A stretch of DNA of 50,035 bases from Pseudomonadota bacterium (GTDB lineage: Bacteria > Pseudomonadota > Gammaproteobacteria > Xanthomonadales > Rhodanobacteraceae). Numbering within the stretch: the first letter of the stretch is position 1; each line of letters opens with the position of its first letter. The position numbers and the translations under genes were made by a program. The stretch lies in the NCBI GenBank assembly GCA_021818335.1, contig JAKAEJ010000006.1:1-50035 (forward strand). Reading direction: 5' to 3'. A model generated the notes under the pieces. It saw only the letters and a list, made by a program, of their open reading frames with translations, was not told where the DNA came from and did not search any database. Shown piece by piece: positions 38,624 through 48,894 of the stretch.

Positions 38624-39561
38624 TGCGGATCGCCGAGGCCCGAGCATTCGGACGCGTGGCGGTTGTGATGGGCGGTACGTCTGCCGAGCGCGACGTATCG
38701 CTCGACTCGGGCCGCAACGTCCTCGATGGGCTGCGTTCGCGGGGCGTTGACGTACACGCCATCGATGGCATTCCTGCACTGCTGGATGCATTGCGCGCGG
38801 GACATTTTGCGCGAGTCTTCAATATCCTGCATGGCCAGCATGGTGGCGGCGAGGATGGCGTTCTTCAGGGCGCGCTGGAGTCTCTCCGCGTGCCTTATAC
38901 CGGGAGCGGCGTGCTTGGCGCCGCGCTGTCGATGGACAAGATTCGAAGCAAATGGATCTGGCAGGCTCTTGGCTTGCCAACACCGGAGTTTACGCCGCTG
39001 CGCCGGGGAGAAAATGCGCGCCAGGCACTCAGCAAGCTTGGTTTGCCCGTCATCGTGAAGCCGGCTTGCGAGGGATCGAGCGTCGGGGTCAGCCGTGTCT
39101 TTGCAGAGGCGGATCTGGACGGCGCGGCTGCGCTCGCCGCTCGGTATCCGGGTGACCTTATCGTCGAGCGCATGGTCGTTGGATCCGAGTATACGGTCGC
39201 GATCCTCGGCGAACGGGCATTGCCATCGATCCGCATCGTGCCGAAGGGCGCCTTCTACGATTACCACGCCAAGTACGTTGCGGAAGATACCCAATACCTG
39301 TGCCCTGGGCTCGTTGGTGCCGAAGAGCGAATGCTGGGGGATCTGGCCCTGAATGCTTTCCGCGCACTTGGCTGCTCAGGCTGGGGGCGCGTGGATGTTA
39401 TGCGCGATGAGTGCGGTCGCTTCCAGTTGCTCGAAGTCAACACCGCGCCCGGAATGACCAGTCACTCTCTAGTGCCGAAGGCCGCGGCCGTGGACGGAAT
39501 GGATTTCCCCACGCTTTGCTGGCGCATCCTCGAAACCAGCTTTGATAGGGAGGATGCATGA
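38620..39561 (+). CDS. ddlB: D-alanine-D-alanine ligase
   Basis: ATP-grasp ligase making the D-Ala-D-Ala dipeptide used by MurF. The 313 residues show [18 protein letters not shown] (about 19-36), [19 protein letters not shown] (about 66-84), [13 protein letters not shown] (about 146-158) and [19 protein letters not shown] (about 271-289), which supply ATP, Mg and D-Ala binding. Called DdlB because of its dcw location. Overlaps murC and ftsQ by four bases each. Confidence 0.97.
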   Translation: MMRIAEARAFGRVAVVMGGTSAERDVSLDSGRNVLDGLRSRGVDVHAIDGIPALLDALRAGHFARVFNILHGQHGGGEDGVLQGALESLRVPYTGSGVLGAALSMDKIRSKWIWQALGLPTPEFTPLRRGENARQALSKLGLPVIVKPACEGSSVGVSRVFAEADLDGAAALAARYPGDLIVERMVVGSEYTVAILGERALPSIRIVPKGAFYDYHAKYVAEDTQYLCPGLVGAEERMLGDLALNAFRALGCSGWGRVDVMRDECGRFQLLEVNTAPGMTSHSLVPKAAAVDGMDFPTLCWRILETSFDREDA

Positions 39562-40313
39562 GTCGTGCTGCAGCCATTCGCATGACCGGCTGGCTTCTTG
39601 CGATTGCCGTTCTCGCCACACCGGTGGTCGCGGTATTGCGCGGGTGGCTTGCCGCCAGGCAATGGCCGGTAAGGTTCGTCACCGTTGAGGGTCCGGATTT
39701 GCATGTTCCGGCGACCTCGGTGGTGCAGACTTTACAGCCGCTTTTGCAGCACGGATTCTTCGCCGTCGATCTCCAGCGCGTCCGTGCGGTCGTGGCGGCT
39801 CTTCCTTGGGTGGCGCAGGTCGAAGTCCGCAAGCATTGGCCGGACACGCTGGTCGTTCGCCTTCAGGAACATGAGCCTTGGGCCCGCTGGACGAGAGACC
39901 GGCTCGTCGGCAGTCGCGGCGATCTCTTCACGGTACCCGCGTCGCAGATGCCGCCGACGCTTCCAGTGTTTGAAGGGCCACCGGGTAGTCTGCCCGAGGT
40001 GGTCGCGTTTTATCGGGACGCCGAGGGAGCCTGCGCGCAACATGGCCTCCATGTGATTTCTGTCCAATTGACCGCCCGCGGCAGTTATACGTTGGGGCTG
40101 GCCGGAGGCGCGCGCATCGTGGTCGGGCGCGGCCACGCAGCACAGCGCCTTGATCGCTTTCTTGCCGTATGGCCCCAACTCGCGGCACGCCACGCTCAGA
40201 TGTTCGTTTATGCCGATCTCCGCTATGCGAACGGCTTCGCGGTTCGCTGGCCGCAGTTGGTTCCAATCGCACCCGTTCTCCCATCCAACGCACACGGTAC
40301 AGGAAACGCCTGA
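39558..40313 (+). CDS. ftsQ: FtsQ, cell division protein
   Basis: Bitopic division protein that recruits FtsL/FtsB. The 251 residues have one membrane segment (about 10-28), a POTRA domain beginning at [18 protein letters not shown] (about 38-55) with [17 protein letters not shown] (about 79-95), and the FtsQ beta domain to the C-terminus with [10 protein letters not shown]. The gap to ftsA is one base. Confidence 0.95.
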   Translation: MSRAAAIRMTGWLLAIAVLATPVVAVLRGWLAARQWPVRFVTVEGPDLHVPATSVVQTLQPLLQHGFFAVDLQRVRAVVAALPWVAQVEVRKHWPDTLVVRLQEHEPWARWTRDRLVGSRGDLFTVPASQMPPTLPVFEGPPGSLPEVVAFYRDAEGACAQHGLHVISVQLTARGSYTLGLAGGARIVVGRGHAAQRLDRFLAVWPQLAARHAQMFVYADLRYANGFAVRWPQLVPIAPVLPSNAHGTGNA

Positions 40314-40314
40314 G

Positions 40315-41535
40315 ATGAACCGACGTAGCGACAAGCAACTGGTTGTCGGACTGGACATTGGCACATCCAAGGTGATGGCTGTGGTTGGCGAATACGTGCG
40401 CGGCGAGCCATTGGAGGTGGTCGGCATCGGTTCGCATGTCTCGCGTGGCATGAAGCGCGGCGCGGTCGTCGACATCGAGTCAACCATGCATGCCATCAGG
40501 GGTGCGGTCGAAGAAGCTGAACTGATGGCTGGCTGCGAGATTCGCGCGGTCCACGCTTCGATTTCAGGCAGTCATCTGGAAACGCTGAATTCGCACGGCA
40601 CCGCCGCGATTCGGGAGCGTGAGGTGAGCGCTGGAGACATCGAGGCGGTGCTGGCCGCCGCCAGCGCGGTGGCGATCCCCGCCGACCGGAAGGTGCTCTA
40701 CAAGGAACCACAGGAGTTTCGAATCGATGGCCAGGACGGCATACGTCACCCCGTAGGCATGAATGGCGTGCGATTGGAGGCCAACGTGCATCTGGTCACT
40801 GGTGCCGCCAGCGCCGTCCAAAACCTTATCAAGTGCATCGAACGATGCGGCATTCAAGTCGACGCACTGGTGCCGGCTGCCACGGCCAGCGCACGCGCCG
40901 TGTTGACCGATGACGAGCGCGAGCTCGGCGTATGCCTTGTCGACATCGGCGCGGGAACTACGGACATCGCCATTTTCGCACAGGGTGCCGTGCGCTATAC
41001 GCGGGCTTTGCCGGTCGGAGGCGACCAAGTGACCAACGACATCGCCTTCGGAATCCATACACCGACAAGCAATGCCGAGGAAATCAAGATCAAGTACGCA
41101 TGTGCACTTCCACAACTTGCCCACAGCGACGAAACGGTGCAGGTGCCGAGCGTTGGTGATCGACCGCCACGGCGGCTGGCACGCCAGGCCCTCGCCCAGT
41201 GCGTCCACGATCGTTATGAGGAGATCTTCGAGATGGTGCAGGACGAACTGCGCCGCTCCGGCTTGGACAACCTGATCAGCGCGGGTGTCGTCCTGACCGG
41301 CGGCGCTGCGCCGATGGAAGGCGCGCTCGAATTGGCCGAAGAGGTATTCCACAAGATGGTGCGAGTCGGAGCGCCCCAGCTCAGTGGCGGCAGGGCAGAG
41401 GCGGTGGCAGCTCCCGTGCATGCCACGGCCGTGGGCCTTTTGCTGCATGCGGCGCGTAGCGAAGTGACCCTGCCTGCTGGAAACCTCGATCGTGTGATTG
41501 GTCGACTCAAAGGTTGGTTGGAGAAGAAATTTTGA
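40315..41535 (+). CDS. ftsA: FtsA, actin-like division protein
   Basis: Membrane-tethered actin homologue that anchors FtsZ. From ATG 40315, one base after the ftsQ stop, it has 406 residues; a longer frame from 40150 runs inside ftsQ. Motifs: VGLDIGTSKVMAVVGE (phosphate 1, about 11-26), VCLVDIGAGTTDIAIF (phosphate 2, about 205-220), VLTGGAAPMEGALELAE (adenosine, about 325-341). The C-terminus RLKGWLEKKF is the amphipathic membrane-targeting helix. Confidence 0.97.
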   Translation: MNRRSDKQLVVGLDIGTSKVMAVVGEYVRGEPLEVVGIGSHVSRGMKRGAVVDIESTMHAIRGAVEEAELMAGCEIRAVHASISGSHLETLNSHGTAAIREREVSAGDIEAVLAAASAVAIPADRKVLYKEPQEFRIDGQDGIRHPVGMNGVRLEANVHLVTGAASAVQNLIKCIERCGIQVDALVPAATASARAVLTDDERELGVCLVDIGAGTTDIAIFAQGAVRYTRALPVGGDQVTNDIAFGIHTPTSNAEEIKIKYACALPQLAHSDETVQVPSVGDRPPRRLARQALAQCVHDRYEEIFEMVQDELRRSGLDNLISAGVVLTGGAAPMEGALELAEEVFHKMVRVGAPQLSGGRAEAVAAPVHATAVGLLLHAARSEVTLPAGNLDRVIGRLKGWLEKKF

Positions 41536-41692
41536 GCCGGAAGAGTTCATCGGACATGCCGCTTCGCGAAACCGCGCGGCGGAGATTTGATGGCACAGGA
41601 GAGCCATCGGCGGCGGCGCCGCAACCCGGACGTGCGACGGACGCGCGCAACCGGATTCGTGAAATCAATCGTGGTACATCGGAGGACGGGAC

Positions 41693-42904
41693 ATGTTTGA
41701 GATGATTGAAAGGGCAACGCCCAATGCAGTGATCAAGGTGATTGGCGTAGGTGGCGGAGGTGGCAATGCGGTTGCGCATATGCTCAATTGCGACATCGAC
41801 GGGGTCGAGTTCATCTGTGCAAATACGGATGCGCAGGCGCTGAAGAATTCAGGCGCTCGCCAAGTGCTTCAGCTTGGAGCCAACGTCACCAAGGGGCTGG
41901 GCGCTGGGGCAAATCCCGAAGTGGGCCGTCAGGCGGCCTTGGAAGACCGGGAACGCATCGAAGAGGCGCTTTCAGGCGCCGACATGGTGTTCCTCACCGC
42001 CGGCATGGGCGGCGGCACGGGAACTGGTGCGGCTCCAGTCATCGCGCAGTTGGCCAAGGAAAGGGGGGTCCTCACCGTCGCCATCGTGACCAAGCCCTTC
42101 CCATTCGAGGGCCGGCGGCGGATGCAAGTGGCATTGAAGGGGATCGAGGACCTTGCGCAACATGTTGATTCCCTAATCACCGTGCCAAACGAGAAGCTGC
42201 TTAGCGTCCTCGGGCGCGAGGCGACTATGCTGAGCGCATTCAAGGCAGCCAACGAAGTGCTGGTTGGAGCAGTGCGCGGGATCGCAGACCTGATCACCCG
42301 GCCCGGGCTGATCAACGTCGACTTTGCGGACGTTCGCACGGTAATGAGCGAAATGGGCATGGCCATGATGGGCAGCGGGACCGCACGCGGCGATGATCGC
42401 GCTCAGGCCGCCGCCGAGGCCGCAATCAGCAACCCGTTGCTCGATGATGTCAATCTGAACGGCGCAAGTGGGATTCTGGTCAATATCACTGCGGGCCCGA
42501 ACCTTACGATGCGTGAGTTCGACGAAATCGGCCGCGTCGTGCATGATTTTGCCGCAGATGATGCCACTGTCGTGATCGGCACTACGCTGGATGCGGAAAT
42601 GCAGGATGACGTCCGCGTGACCGTCGTAGCCACCGGCCTGAACCGGAGTGCGGCCCGTGCGCCGCAACCCCGTCCACAGCCGCGCGAGGAGGTCGTCACG
42701 CCTCAACCTCGCCCGCGGCCAGTCATGCTCCGCACTGGCACCGGTCCGGCGGTGGTCGCGACGCCTGCGCCCCTCCGGACGAGCGCCAGCGTCCCTCGCG
42801 TGCGTGCTGATGATGCGGCCGAAGCGGTGGCCCCCGCTCAGGCAGCTCCAGCGGGATTCGACTACATCGACATCCCCGCGTTCCTGAGAAAGCAGGCTGA
42901 CTGA
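41693..42904 (+). CDS. ftsZ: FtsZ, tubulin-like division protein
   Basis: GTPase that polymerises into the Z ring. The 403 residues have the N-terminal [15 protein letters not shown] (about 13-27), the tubulin signature GGGTGTG (106-112), a variable Pro/Arg/Val-rich linker (about 320-388) and the C-terminal FtsA/ZipA-binding tail [17 protein letters not shown] lies just before ATG 41693. It is 157 bases after ftsA, the largest gap in the cluster, so extra promoters may lie there; I see no clear one. Confidence 0.98.
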   Translation: MFEMIERATPNAVIKVIGVGGGGGNAVAHMLNCDIDGVEFICANTDAQALKNSGARQVLQLGANVTKGLGAGANPEVGRQAALEDRERIEEALSGADMVFLTAGMGGGTGTGAAPVIAQLAKERGVLTVAIVTKPFPFEGRRRMQVALKGIEDLAQHVDSLITVPNEKLLSVLGREATMLSAFKAANEVLVGAVRGIADLITRPGLINVDFADVRTVMSEMGMAMMGSGTARGDDRAQAAAEAAISNPLLDDVNLNGASGILVNITAGPNLTMREFDEIGRVVHDFAADDATVVIGTTLDAEMQDDVRVTVVATGLNRSAARAPQPRPQPREEVVTPQPRPRPVMLRTGTGPAVVATPAPLRTSASVPRVRADDAAEAVAPAQAAPAGFDYIDIPAFLRKQAD

Positions 42905-42932
42905 CGCCGCCGCCGCCGGATGCGGCCGAGCA

Positions 42933-42974
42933 CCTGCTGCCATCGCCGCTCCCGTCCGCGGGGGTGGCAGCAGG
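42933..42974 (+). terminator. Long hairpin between ftsZ and lpxC
   Basis: Perfect 10-bp arms CCTGCTGCCA (42933-42942) and TGGCAGCAGG (42965-42974) with a GC-rich 22-base loop that can pair further (CCGC/GCGG). No T-run follows, so it may be a partial terminator, a processing site or an mRNA-stabilising element separating ftsZ from lpxC. Confidence 0.5.
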
Positions 42975-43021
42975 GCGTCTCCATCGGTTTGTGAGGTCAA
43001 TTACAGTACGCAAGGGTTTGC

Positions 43022-43050
43022 TTTATCGTTCGTAAAGGCTGTGTTACATT
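43022..43050 (+). promoter_or_regulatory. Possible lpxC promoter
   Basis: TTTATC (43022-43027), 17-base spacer, TACATT (43045-43050), 37 bases before the lpxC start and downstream of the long hairpin. The -10 matches 4 of 6 and the -35 only 3 of 6. Confidence 0.3.
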
Positions 43051-43087
43051 CCGGCCCACTTTGGCTGCTGCCCCGCCGGGTTCATCA

Positions 43088-43999
43088 ATGATCAAGCAGC
43101 GCACCCTCAAAAATGCCATTCGCGCAACCGGTGTTGGCCTGCACACTGGCGATAAGGTCTATATGACCCTTCGGCCAGCTGCGCCAGACACTGGCATCGT
43201 GTTCCGTCGCACCGACTTGCCCTCTCCGGTGGACATTCCGTCGCGTTGCGAATTCGTCGGCGATACTCGGCTTTCGAGCACACTCGTCCGCGATGGTGCC
43301 CGCGTCGGTACGGTCGAGCATTTGCTTTCGGCGATGGCAGGCTTGGGAATCGACAATGCCTATGTGGATCTGTCAGCACCGGAAGTGCCGATCATGGATG
43401 GGAGTGCCGGTCCCTTCGTATTCCTGCTGCAGTCCGCTGGCATCGAGGAACAGGCTGCCCCCAAGCGGTTTATCCGGATCAAGACACCAATCAGGGTCGA
43501 GGATGGCGATAAGTGGGCCCGGTTTGAGCCATTCAACGGATTCAAGGTGGGTTTTTCGATTGAATTCAAGCACCCGATTTTCAGTGCACGTACCTCGCGG
43601 GCCGAGATCGATTTTTCAACCACCTCGTTCGTAAAGGAAGTAAGCCGCGCACGGACATTTGGATTCATGCGTGATATCGAAATGCTGCGCGAGCGCAATT
43701 TGGCGATGGGTGGGTCCATGGACAACGCCATCGTCCTGGATGATTACCGCGTGCTAAACGAGGACGGCCTGCGTTACGAGGACGAGTTCGTCAAGCACAA
43801 GATTCTGGATGCCATTGGCGATCTGTACTTGCTGGGCCATAGCCTGATTGGTGCTTTCTATGGTCACAAATCAGGCCACGAACTCAACAATCGGCTGCTG
43901 CGCACGTTGATGGCTAACGAGAACGCGTGGGAAGAGGTCAGCTTCGACGATGCCGAGTCGGCTCCAATCTCCTACGCGCACCCGGCACAGGCAATCTGA
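43088..43999 (+). CDS. lpxC: LpxC, UDP-3-O-acyl-GlcNAc deacetylase
   Basis: Zinc amidase for the first committed step of lipid A synthesis. From ATG 43088 it has 303 residues, matching the family. Zinc ligands are His78 (TVEHLLSA), His237 and Asp241 ([11 protein letters not shown]), and the general acid His264 is in KSGHEL. It begins [21 protein letters not shown] as expected. A nine-codon upstream extension exists but looks non-coding. It closes the dcw cluster; the C-terminus ends in AHPAQAI. Confidence 0.98.
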   Translation: MIKQRTLKNAIRATGVGLHTGDKVYMTLRPAAPDTGIVFRRTDLPSPVDIPSRCEFVGDTRLSSTLVRDGARVGTVEHLLSAMAGLGIDNAYVDLSAPEVPIMDGSAGPFVFLLQSAGIEEQAAPKRFIRIKTPIRVEDGDKWARFEPFNGFKVGFSIEFKHPIFSARTSRAEIDFSTTSFVKEVSRARTFGFMRDIEMLRERNLAMGGSMDNAIVLDDYRVLNEDGLRYEDEFVKHKILDAIGDLYLLGHSLIGAFYGHKSGHELNNRLLRTLMANENAWEEVSFDDAESAPISYAHPAQAI

Positions 44000-44101
44000 A
44001 CCCGAGGTACCGCGATCCATCGTGGCCAGCTCGGCGTGCATTACACGGTTTTCCGGGCGGAAAGCGCGTCACCCGTCACTGTGTCGTACCGAGCAAATGC
44101 A

Positions 44102-44548
44102 CTAGTGAGGCGCCAGTGACGCCAATGCCAGTAGCTGCTTCCGCAGCTCGGGATCCGTTTGCCCCTGCGCGGCAGCCTTCAAGTGCGCAGCGGCGGCGGC
44201 CGACAAGACGCGGGCGGGGGGGATTGGCTCCGGTTCCGCTGCAGGTGGCACGATCTTGACGATCAAGGCGCGCGCTTGAATGCCATGCGCACGCGCCAGG
44301 CGTAGCACTGTGGTTTGCTCCAGACGTAGCCGAGACGCCCAGGCGGCGCTGCTGGCCAGAAACACGATCCGATCGCCTCGCACATTGCCGAGGCGTACAT
44401 GTTCGGCCAGCGTCGGCGAGAGGTAGCGGCGCAATTGCTGGTCGAGGTCTGCCAAAATCCTCGTGCGATCGAACAGTGACTGGAGGCTCGAACAATCAAC
44501 GAGACTCCGTGGGCCATGGCGTGCGCGTGGTGCGGGCGGTCGTTGCAT
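44102..44548 (-). CDS. dciA: DciA (DUF721), replicative helicase loader
   Basis: DciA is the ancestral bacterial helicase operator that helps load DnaB in species lacking DnaC/DnaI. The 148 residues match a DUF721 protein: basic N-terminus, a folded domain (about 30-100) with RYLSPTLAEHVRLGN and ASSAAWASRLRLEQ, and an Ala-rich helical C-terminus. The location between lpxC and secA, divergent from secA, is where DUF721 genes lie in Pseudomonas and Xanthomonas relatives. Confidence 0.88.
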   Translation of the reverse strand: MQRPPAPRARHGPRSLVDCSSLQSLFDRTRILADLDQQLRRYLSPTLAEHVRLGNVRGDRIVFLASSAAWASRLRLEQTTVLRLARAHGIQARALIVKIVPPAAEPEPIPPARVLSAAAAAHLKAAAQGQTDPELRKQLLALASLAPH

Positions 44549-44578
44549 GATCAGACCACGGAACCTGCAGGGACATGC

Positions 44579-44610
44579 ACATCATACTGGTCCCCATGAC
44601 CGTATGATGT
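44579..44610. repeat. Long dyad with divergent -10-like hexamers between dciA and secA
   Basis: ACATCATAC (44579-44587) pairs with GTATGATGT (44602-44610), and inside it GGTC (44589-44592) with GACC (44598-44601), around a 5-base loop with a single bulged T. Each arm holds TATGAT reading outward, on the minus strand toward dciA and on the plus strand toward secA. It could be an operator over a symmetric bidirectional promoter, or an RNA hairpin in the dciA leader. Good -35 elements are not visible. Confidence 0.5.
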
Positions 44611-44692
44611 TCCCAGCCACGGGATGGCGGGAGTCACGATGACGTTCCACTGGGCTGGTAATGACCGCACTTGAAAGGGCCCGTTTCCGTCG

Positions 44693-44721
44693 TTATCCGG
44701 AGTCTGGCCTTGGCGTAGTAT
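44693..44721 (+). promoter_or_regulatory. Likely secA promoter
   Basis: TTATCC (44693-44698), 17-base spacer, TAGTAT (44716-44721), 48 bases upstream of the secA ATG. No secM-like gene precedes secA. Confidence 0.45.
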
Positions 44722-44769
44722 CCTTGGCGTTTTGCGCGGATCCACCGCGCCACCGTACTGAGCGAGTCA

Positions 44770-47520
44770 ATGATGTTGAACCGAGTCCTGACCGGCGTAT
44801 TCGGAAGCCGTAATGAACGCGTTGTGCGTCAGCTGCAGCGTAAGGTGGCGCGGATCAATGCGCTTGAGTCGGATTGGCAGAAGCTGGACGACACAGCGCT
44901 AAGGGCCAAGACAGTCGAGTTCCGCGATCGCCTCGCTAAAGGCGAGACGTTGGACGACTTGCTGCCCGAAGCATTCGCTACCGTGCGCGAAGCTGCACGG
45001 CGAGTCATCGGCATGCGTCACTACGATGTGCAGTTGATTGGCGGGATGATCCTGCACATGGGAAAGATTGCCGAAATGCGAACCGGCGAAGGCAAGACGC
45101 TTGTGGCGACCCTGCCTGTTTACCTCAATGCGCTGGATGGCAAGGGTGCCCATGTCGTCACTGTCAACGATTATCTGGCGAGGCGAGACGCTGCATGGAT
45201 GGGGAAGGTATACGGCTTCCTTGGGATGAGTGTGGGTGTCGTCTATCCCGGCATGGAAAGCGCCGACAAAGCTTCGGCATATGCGGCGGACATCACCTAC
45301 GGAACCAACAACGAGTTCGGGTTCGATTACTTGCGTGACAACATGGCACTGAGCAAGGACCAGCGCTTCCAGCGCGGTCTGCATTTTGCCATCGTGGATG
45401 AGGTCGATTCGATTCTCATCGATGAGGCGCGCACTCCGCTGATCATTTCCGGGCCAGCCGAAGACTCGCCGGAGCTCTACGTTAAGCTCAATCGCATCGT
45501 GCCGAATCTCAGGCGTCAGGAAGCCGAGGATTCGGAGGGTGACTATTGGGTTGATGAGAAGCAGAAGCAAGTCTATCTGTCCGAGGATGGCATGGAGAAT
45601 GCCGAGTTGCTCCTTCGGAAAAGTGGCGTCATCAGCGAGGATTCCAGCCTATACGACACGCGAAATTTGGCTGCGGTGCACCACCTGAACGCCGCACTGC
45701 GCGCGCACGCGCTGTATCACCGGGACGTGGATTACATCGTTCGCGATGGCGAGGTGATCATTGTTGATGAATTCACCGGGCGAACGCTGCCCGGCAGGCG
45801 ATGGTCCGAGGGTCTGCACCAGGCGGTGGAAGCCAAGGAAAGCGTCCCGATTCAGCGCGAGAATCAAACACTCGCCACCATTACGTTCCAGAACCTTTTT
45901 CGCATGTACAGCAAACTTGCGGGGATGACTGGAACCGCTGATACGGAGGCATACGAATTCCAGAGCATCTATGGTCTTGAGGTCGTAGTCATTCCGACGC
46001 ATAGACCCATGGTCCGCAAGGACAATCACGATCTCGTGTTTCTCAACCGCGAAGCGAAGTACAACGCCGTCGTGGCGGACATCAAGGATTGCTACCAACG
46101 ACATCAGCCGGTCCTCGTTGGCACGACTTCGATCGAGGTGTCTGAGCTCCTATCGCAGCGTCTGCGCAAGGAAGGAGTTCCCCATGAGGTGCTAAATGCC
46201 AAGCAGCATGAGCGTGAAGCCCATATCGTTGCGCAAGCAGGGCGTCCAGGCGCAGTGACTATTGCTACCAACATGGCCGGTCGCGGAACGGACATCGTGC
46301 TCGGTGGCTCGCTTGAAGCCGAGCTTGCTGCGTTGCCCGCAGATGCATCGGAGTTAGAACGTCAGCGCATCAAGTCTGAGTGGCAAAAGCGCCATGACGA
46401 GGCAATCGCCGCCGGTGGTCTCCATATTATCGGTACCGAGCGCCACGAATCGCGTCGCATCGACAACCAGCTCCGTGGACGCTCGGGCCGGCAGGGGGAT
46501 CCGGGATCCTCGCGCTTCTACATTGCGCTGGAAGACAACTTGATGCGCATTTTTGGCGGCGATGCAGTGGCACGCTGGATGCGCGCCTTTGGCATGAAGG
46601 AAGATGATGCGATCGAAGAGCGCATGGTCAGCCGTCAGATCGAGAAGGCACAGCGGAAGGTCGAGCAGCACAACTTCGACATTCGGAAGAACCTGCTCGA
46701 GTACGACGACACCGCGAATGACCAACGCAAGGTGATCTACGAGCAGCGAAATGAATTGCTGGATGCCGGGCACGTGGAGGAATCGATCCGTGAAATTCGT
46801 GTCGCGGTTTTCACCTCGCTCGTCGCTCGATTCGTTCCTCCGGACAGTGTCGACGAACAATGGGACATTGCGGGGCTGGATCGCGCACTCTCGTCTGACT
46901 TTGGACTGGAACTTGGCCTCGCCGCTTGGATTGACGGTCAGCCGGAAGTTGATCATGACCGGATCCTGCGACATGTGCTGGATGCCGCGGATGCCCAATT
47001 CGCGAGCAAGGAGGCTGCCTTGGGGGCCGAGAGCATGCGACAGCTCGAGAAGCAGGTGATGCTGACGGTGCTTGACAACGCTTGGAAGGAGCACCTGTCC
47101 AGCATGGACTACCTCCGGCAAGGCATCTACCTTCGCGGATATGCGCAGATGCAGCCCAAGCAGGAATACCAGCGTGAATCTCTGCTTCTTTTCCAAGACA
47201 TGCTTGAGCACATCAAGGGCGAAGTTACGCAGATCTTGGCACGTATCCAAATCCAGAGCGAAGCCGAGATCGCAGCCATGGAAGCGGAGCGTCAGCGCCA
47301 GGCTTCCCGAGCCGCGTTGGAGTTCCGTCATGCGGATGTGAGTGGCTATGCGGCCGGAGCCGGTGACGATGTCGTGGACGCGAATTTCGGAGAGGGCGTG
47401 GCAACATTGGCTGCCGCTCCGGCCACGGTGGTACGCGAAGGACCCAAGGTTGGGCGAAATGACCCATGTCCTTGCGGGTCAGGAAAAAAATACAAACACT
47501 GCCATGGCCGATTGGGTTGA
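44770..47520 (+). CDS. secA: SecA, preprotein translocase ATPase
   Basis: Motor ATPase that drives proteins through SecYEG. The 916 residues have Walker A TGEGKT (about 105-110), DEAD-type motif [16 protein letters not shown] (about 208-223), the preprotein cross-linking domain, motif VI region [15 protein letters not shown] (about 570-584), helical scaffold and wing domains, and a C-terminal SEC-C zinc motif [17 protein letters not shown] for SecB and lipid binding. Length fits a long gammaproteobacterial SecA. Monocistronic between dciA and the convergent apaH. Confidence 0.98.
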   Translation: MMLNRVLTGVFGSRNERVVRQLQRKVARINALESDWQKLDDTALRAKTVEFRDRLAKGETLDDLLPEAFATVREAARRVIGMRHYDVQLIGGMILHMGKIAEMRTGEGKTLVATLPVYLNALDGKGAHVVTVNDYLARRDAAWMGKVYGFLGMSVGVVYPGMESADKASAYAADITYGTNNEFGFDYLRDNMALSKDQRFQRGLHFAIVDEVDSILIDEARTPLIISGPAEDSPELYVKLNRIVPNLRRQEAEDSEGDYWVDEKQKQVYLSEDGMENAELLLRKSGVISEDSSLYDTRNLAAVHHLNAALRAHALYHRDVDYIVRDGEVIIVDEFTGRTLPGRRWSEGLHQAVEAKESVPIQRENQTLATITFQNLFRMYSKLAGMTGTADTEAYEFQSIYGLEVVVIPTHRPMVRKDNHDLVFLNREAKYNAVVADIKDCYQRHQPVLVGTTSIEVSELLSQRLRKEGVPHEVLNAKQHEREAHIVAQAGRPGAVTIATNMAGRGTDIVLGGSLEAELAALPADASELERQRIKSEWQKRHDEAIAAGGLHIIGTERHESRRIDNQLRGRSGRQGDPGSSRFYIALEDNLMRIFGGDAVARWMRAFGMKEDDAIEERMVSRQIEKAQRKVEQHNFDIRKNLLEYDDTANDQRKVIYEQRNELLDAGHVEESIREIRVAVFTSLVARFVPPDSVDEQWDIAGLDRALSSDFGLELGLAAWIDGQPEVDHDRILRHVLDAADAQFASKEAALGAESMRQLEKQVMLTVLDNAWKEHLSSMDYLRQGIYLRGYAQMQPKQEYQRESLLLFQDMLEHIKGEVTQILARIQIQSEAEIAAMEAERQRQASRAALEFRHADVSGYAAGAGDDVVDANFGEGVATLAAAPATVVREGPKVGRNDPCPCGSGKKYKHCHGRLG

Positions 47521-47526
47521 CCGGTC

Positions 47527-47555
47527 GCGAGGAGCGCGTAATTCCTACTCCTCGC
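47527..47555. terminator. Hairpin between convergent secA and apaH
   Basis: Perfect 8-bp arms GCGAGGAG (47527-47534) and CTCCTCGC (47548-47555), 13-base loop. It covers the apaH stop codon and lies six bases after the secA stop. No T-tract, so it is a weak two-way terminator at most. Confidence 0.4.
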
Positions 47556-48396
47556 CTCGCGAATCGCGCCGCCGAGTCGGTTCCGCGGCCACGCTGACGA
47601 ACTGCGGTTCACCGCTATCCAAGCGCATCGCTGTTAGCCGACCGCCCCAGACGCAACCGGTATCGAGTCCATAGACCCCGAGGCCGGCGAAGCGGCCAAG
47701 CGCCGACCAATGCCCGAACACAATGGGGGTCTCGCGACGAGCAATGCCCGGGACCTCGAACCATGGATAAAGCCCAGCCGGTTGCGTGCCCGGCGCGCCC
47801 TTGGCTTCAAAATCCATGCGCCCTCTCGCGTCCACAAAGCGCATGCGCGTAAAGACATTGATGCTCGCCCGAAGGCGTTCGATCCCCTTCAGGCCTGGAT
47901 GCCAAAGTGCCGGCCGATTGCCGAACAGTTGCTGCAGCATGCGTCCGTGGTGCGGTCCCCGCAATTCACGCTCGATCTCGGTCGCCACCCGCTGGGCTTG
48001 CCGAAGGTTCCAGCGAGGAGCAAAGCCGGCGTGGACCATTGTGTAGCCGAGATGGACATCGTGGTGAAGCAGTCGACGGGTGCGCAACCAGTCGAGCAAG
48101 TGGTCTCGGTCTGGCGCGAACAGAATGCTTCGCAACTCCGGATTCACTCGTGCCTGCGCCGCCTCGTCACGCTGCGCGACAGCCAAAAGACTGAGGTCAT
48201 GATTTCCGAGCGTGACCACTGCCTTGTCACCTAGACCACTGACGAGCCGCAAGACCTCAAGCGACTCGCCGCCGCGATTAACGAGATCGCCGCAGAACCA
48301 CAGCCGATCATGCGCGGGATCAAATCGCAATGCCTCGATCAGCCTCAACAGTTCCGGCAGACATCCCTGCACGTCGCCGATTGCCCAGATTGCCAT
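47545..48396 (-). CDS. apaH: ApaH, symmetrical diadenosine tetraphosphatase
   Basis: Splits Ap4A to two ADP and removes Np4 caps from RNA 5' ends. The 283 residues carry the metallophosphatase motifs GDVQG (about 7-11), GDLVNRGGES (about 36-45), GNHD (about 64-67), a later His in MVHAGFAP and GHWSALG near residue 236. It is the last gene of the run pdxA-rsmA-apaG-apaH, an order shared with E. coli. Confidence 0.96.
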   Translation of the reverse strand: MAIWAIGDVQGCLPELLRLIEALRFDPAHDRLWFCGDLVNRGGESLEVLRLVSGLGDKAVVTLGNHDLSLLAVAQRDEAAQARVNPELRSILFAPDRDHLLDWLRTRRLLHHDVHLGYTMVHAGFAPRWNLRQAQRVATEIERELRGPHHGRMLQQLFGNRPALWHPGLKGIERLRASINVFTRMRFVDARGRMDFEAKGAPGTQPAGLYPWFEVPGIARRETPIVFGHWSALGRFAGLGVYGLDTGCVWGGRLTAMRLDSGEPQFVSVAAEPTRRRDSRGEE

Positions 48397-48457
48397 CAGT
48401 CTGCGCCGCGGCGTGAATGCATGGCCCGACGCAATGCTGTCGACTCGCGCTGGACGT

Positions 48458-48841
48458 TCAATGCAGCACGCGCGGTACGCTGAGGACGAAGGCCGGAATC
48501 GCCGCGGCGAACCGCGTCCCGTCGACTGCCTGCATTTCGTAACTTCCCTCCATGGTGCCGAGGCTGGTCTTCAGGATTGCACCCGACGTGTATTCGTAGC
48601 GCTCGCCCGGCTGGATCAGCGGTTGTACACCGACGACACCGTCGCCACGCACCTCTTCCGTATGGCCGTCGGCGTCGGTGATGAGCCAGTGTCGGGAGAG
48701 CAGGCGTGCAGCCACGTCGCCGGCATTGTGCAGGCGGACGGTGTACGCAAATGCAAACCGCTGGGCTTCGGGTTCAGATTGCTCCGGCAGGTAAAAGCTT
48801 TGGACCTGCACTGCGACGTCATAGGGGTTGCGTGTGGACAT
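48458..48841 (-). CDS. apaG: ApaG family protein
   Basis: Small fibronectin-III-like fold protein (127 residues) of unclear biochemical role that is conserved beside apaH. Recognisable parts are the SFYLPEQSEPEAQRFAFAYT segment, RLLSRHWLITDADG and EGSYEMQAVDGTRF. Spacing is 53 bases from rsmA and 61 from apaH, so it is probably one transcription unit. Confidence 0.95.
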   Translation of the reverse strand: MSTRNPYDVAVQVQSFYLPEQSEPEAQRFAFAYTVRLHNAGDVAARLLSRHWLITDADGHTEEVRGDGVVGVQPLIQPGERYEYTSGAILKTSLGTMEGSYEMQAVDGTRFAAAIPAFVLSVPRVLH

Positions 48842-48894
48842 GCATGGATTGTCGCCAGCGGCGAGCCTACCGGCAAGGGTGGCGCGTCGTTGCG

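Noticed and set aside
41514-41705. 63-codon plus-strand frame in the ftsA-ftsZ gap
   Set aside because: It starts inside the ftsA end, is Arg-rich with no known motif, and overlaps the ftsZ start; probably chance.
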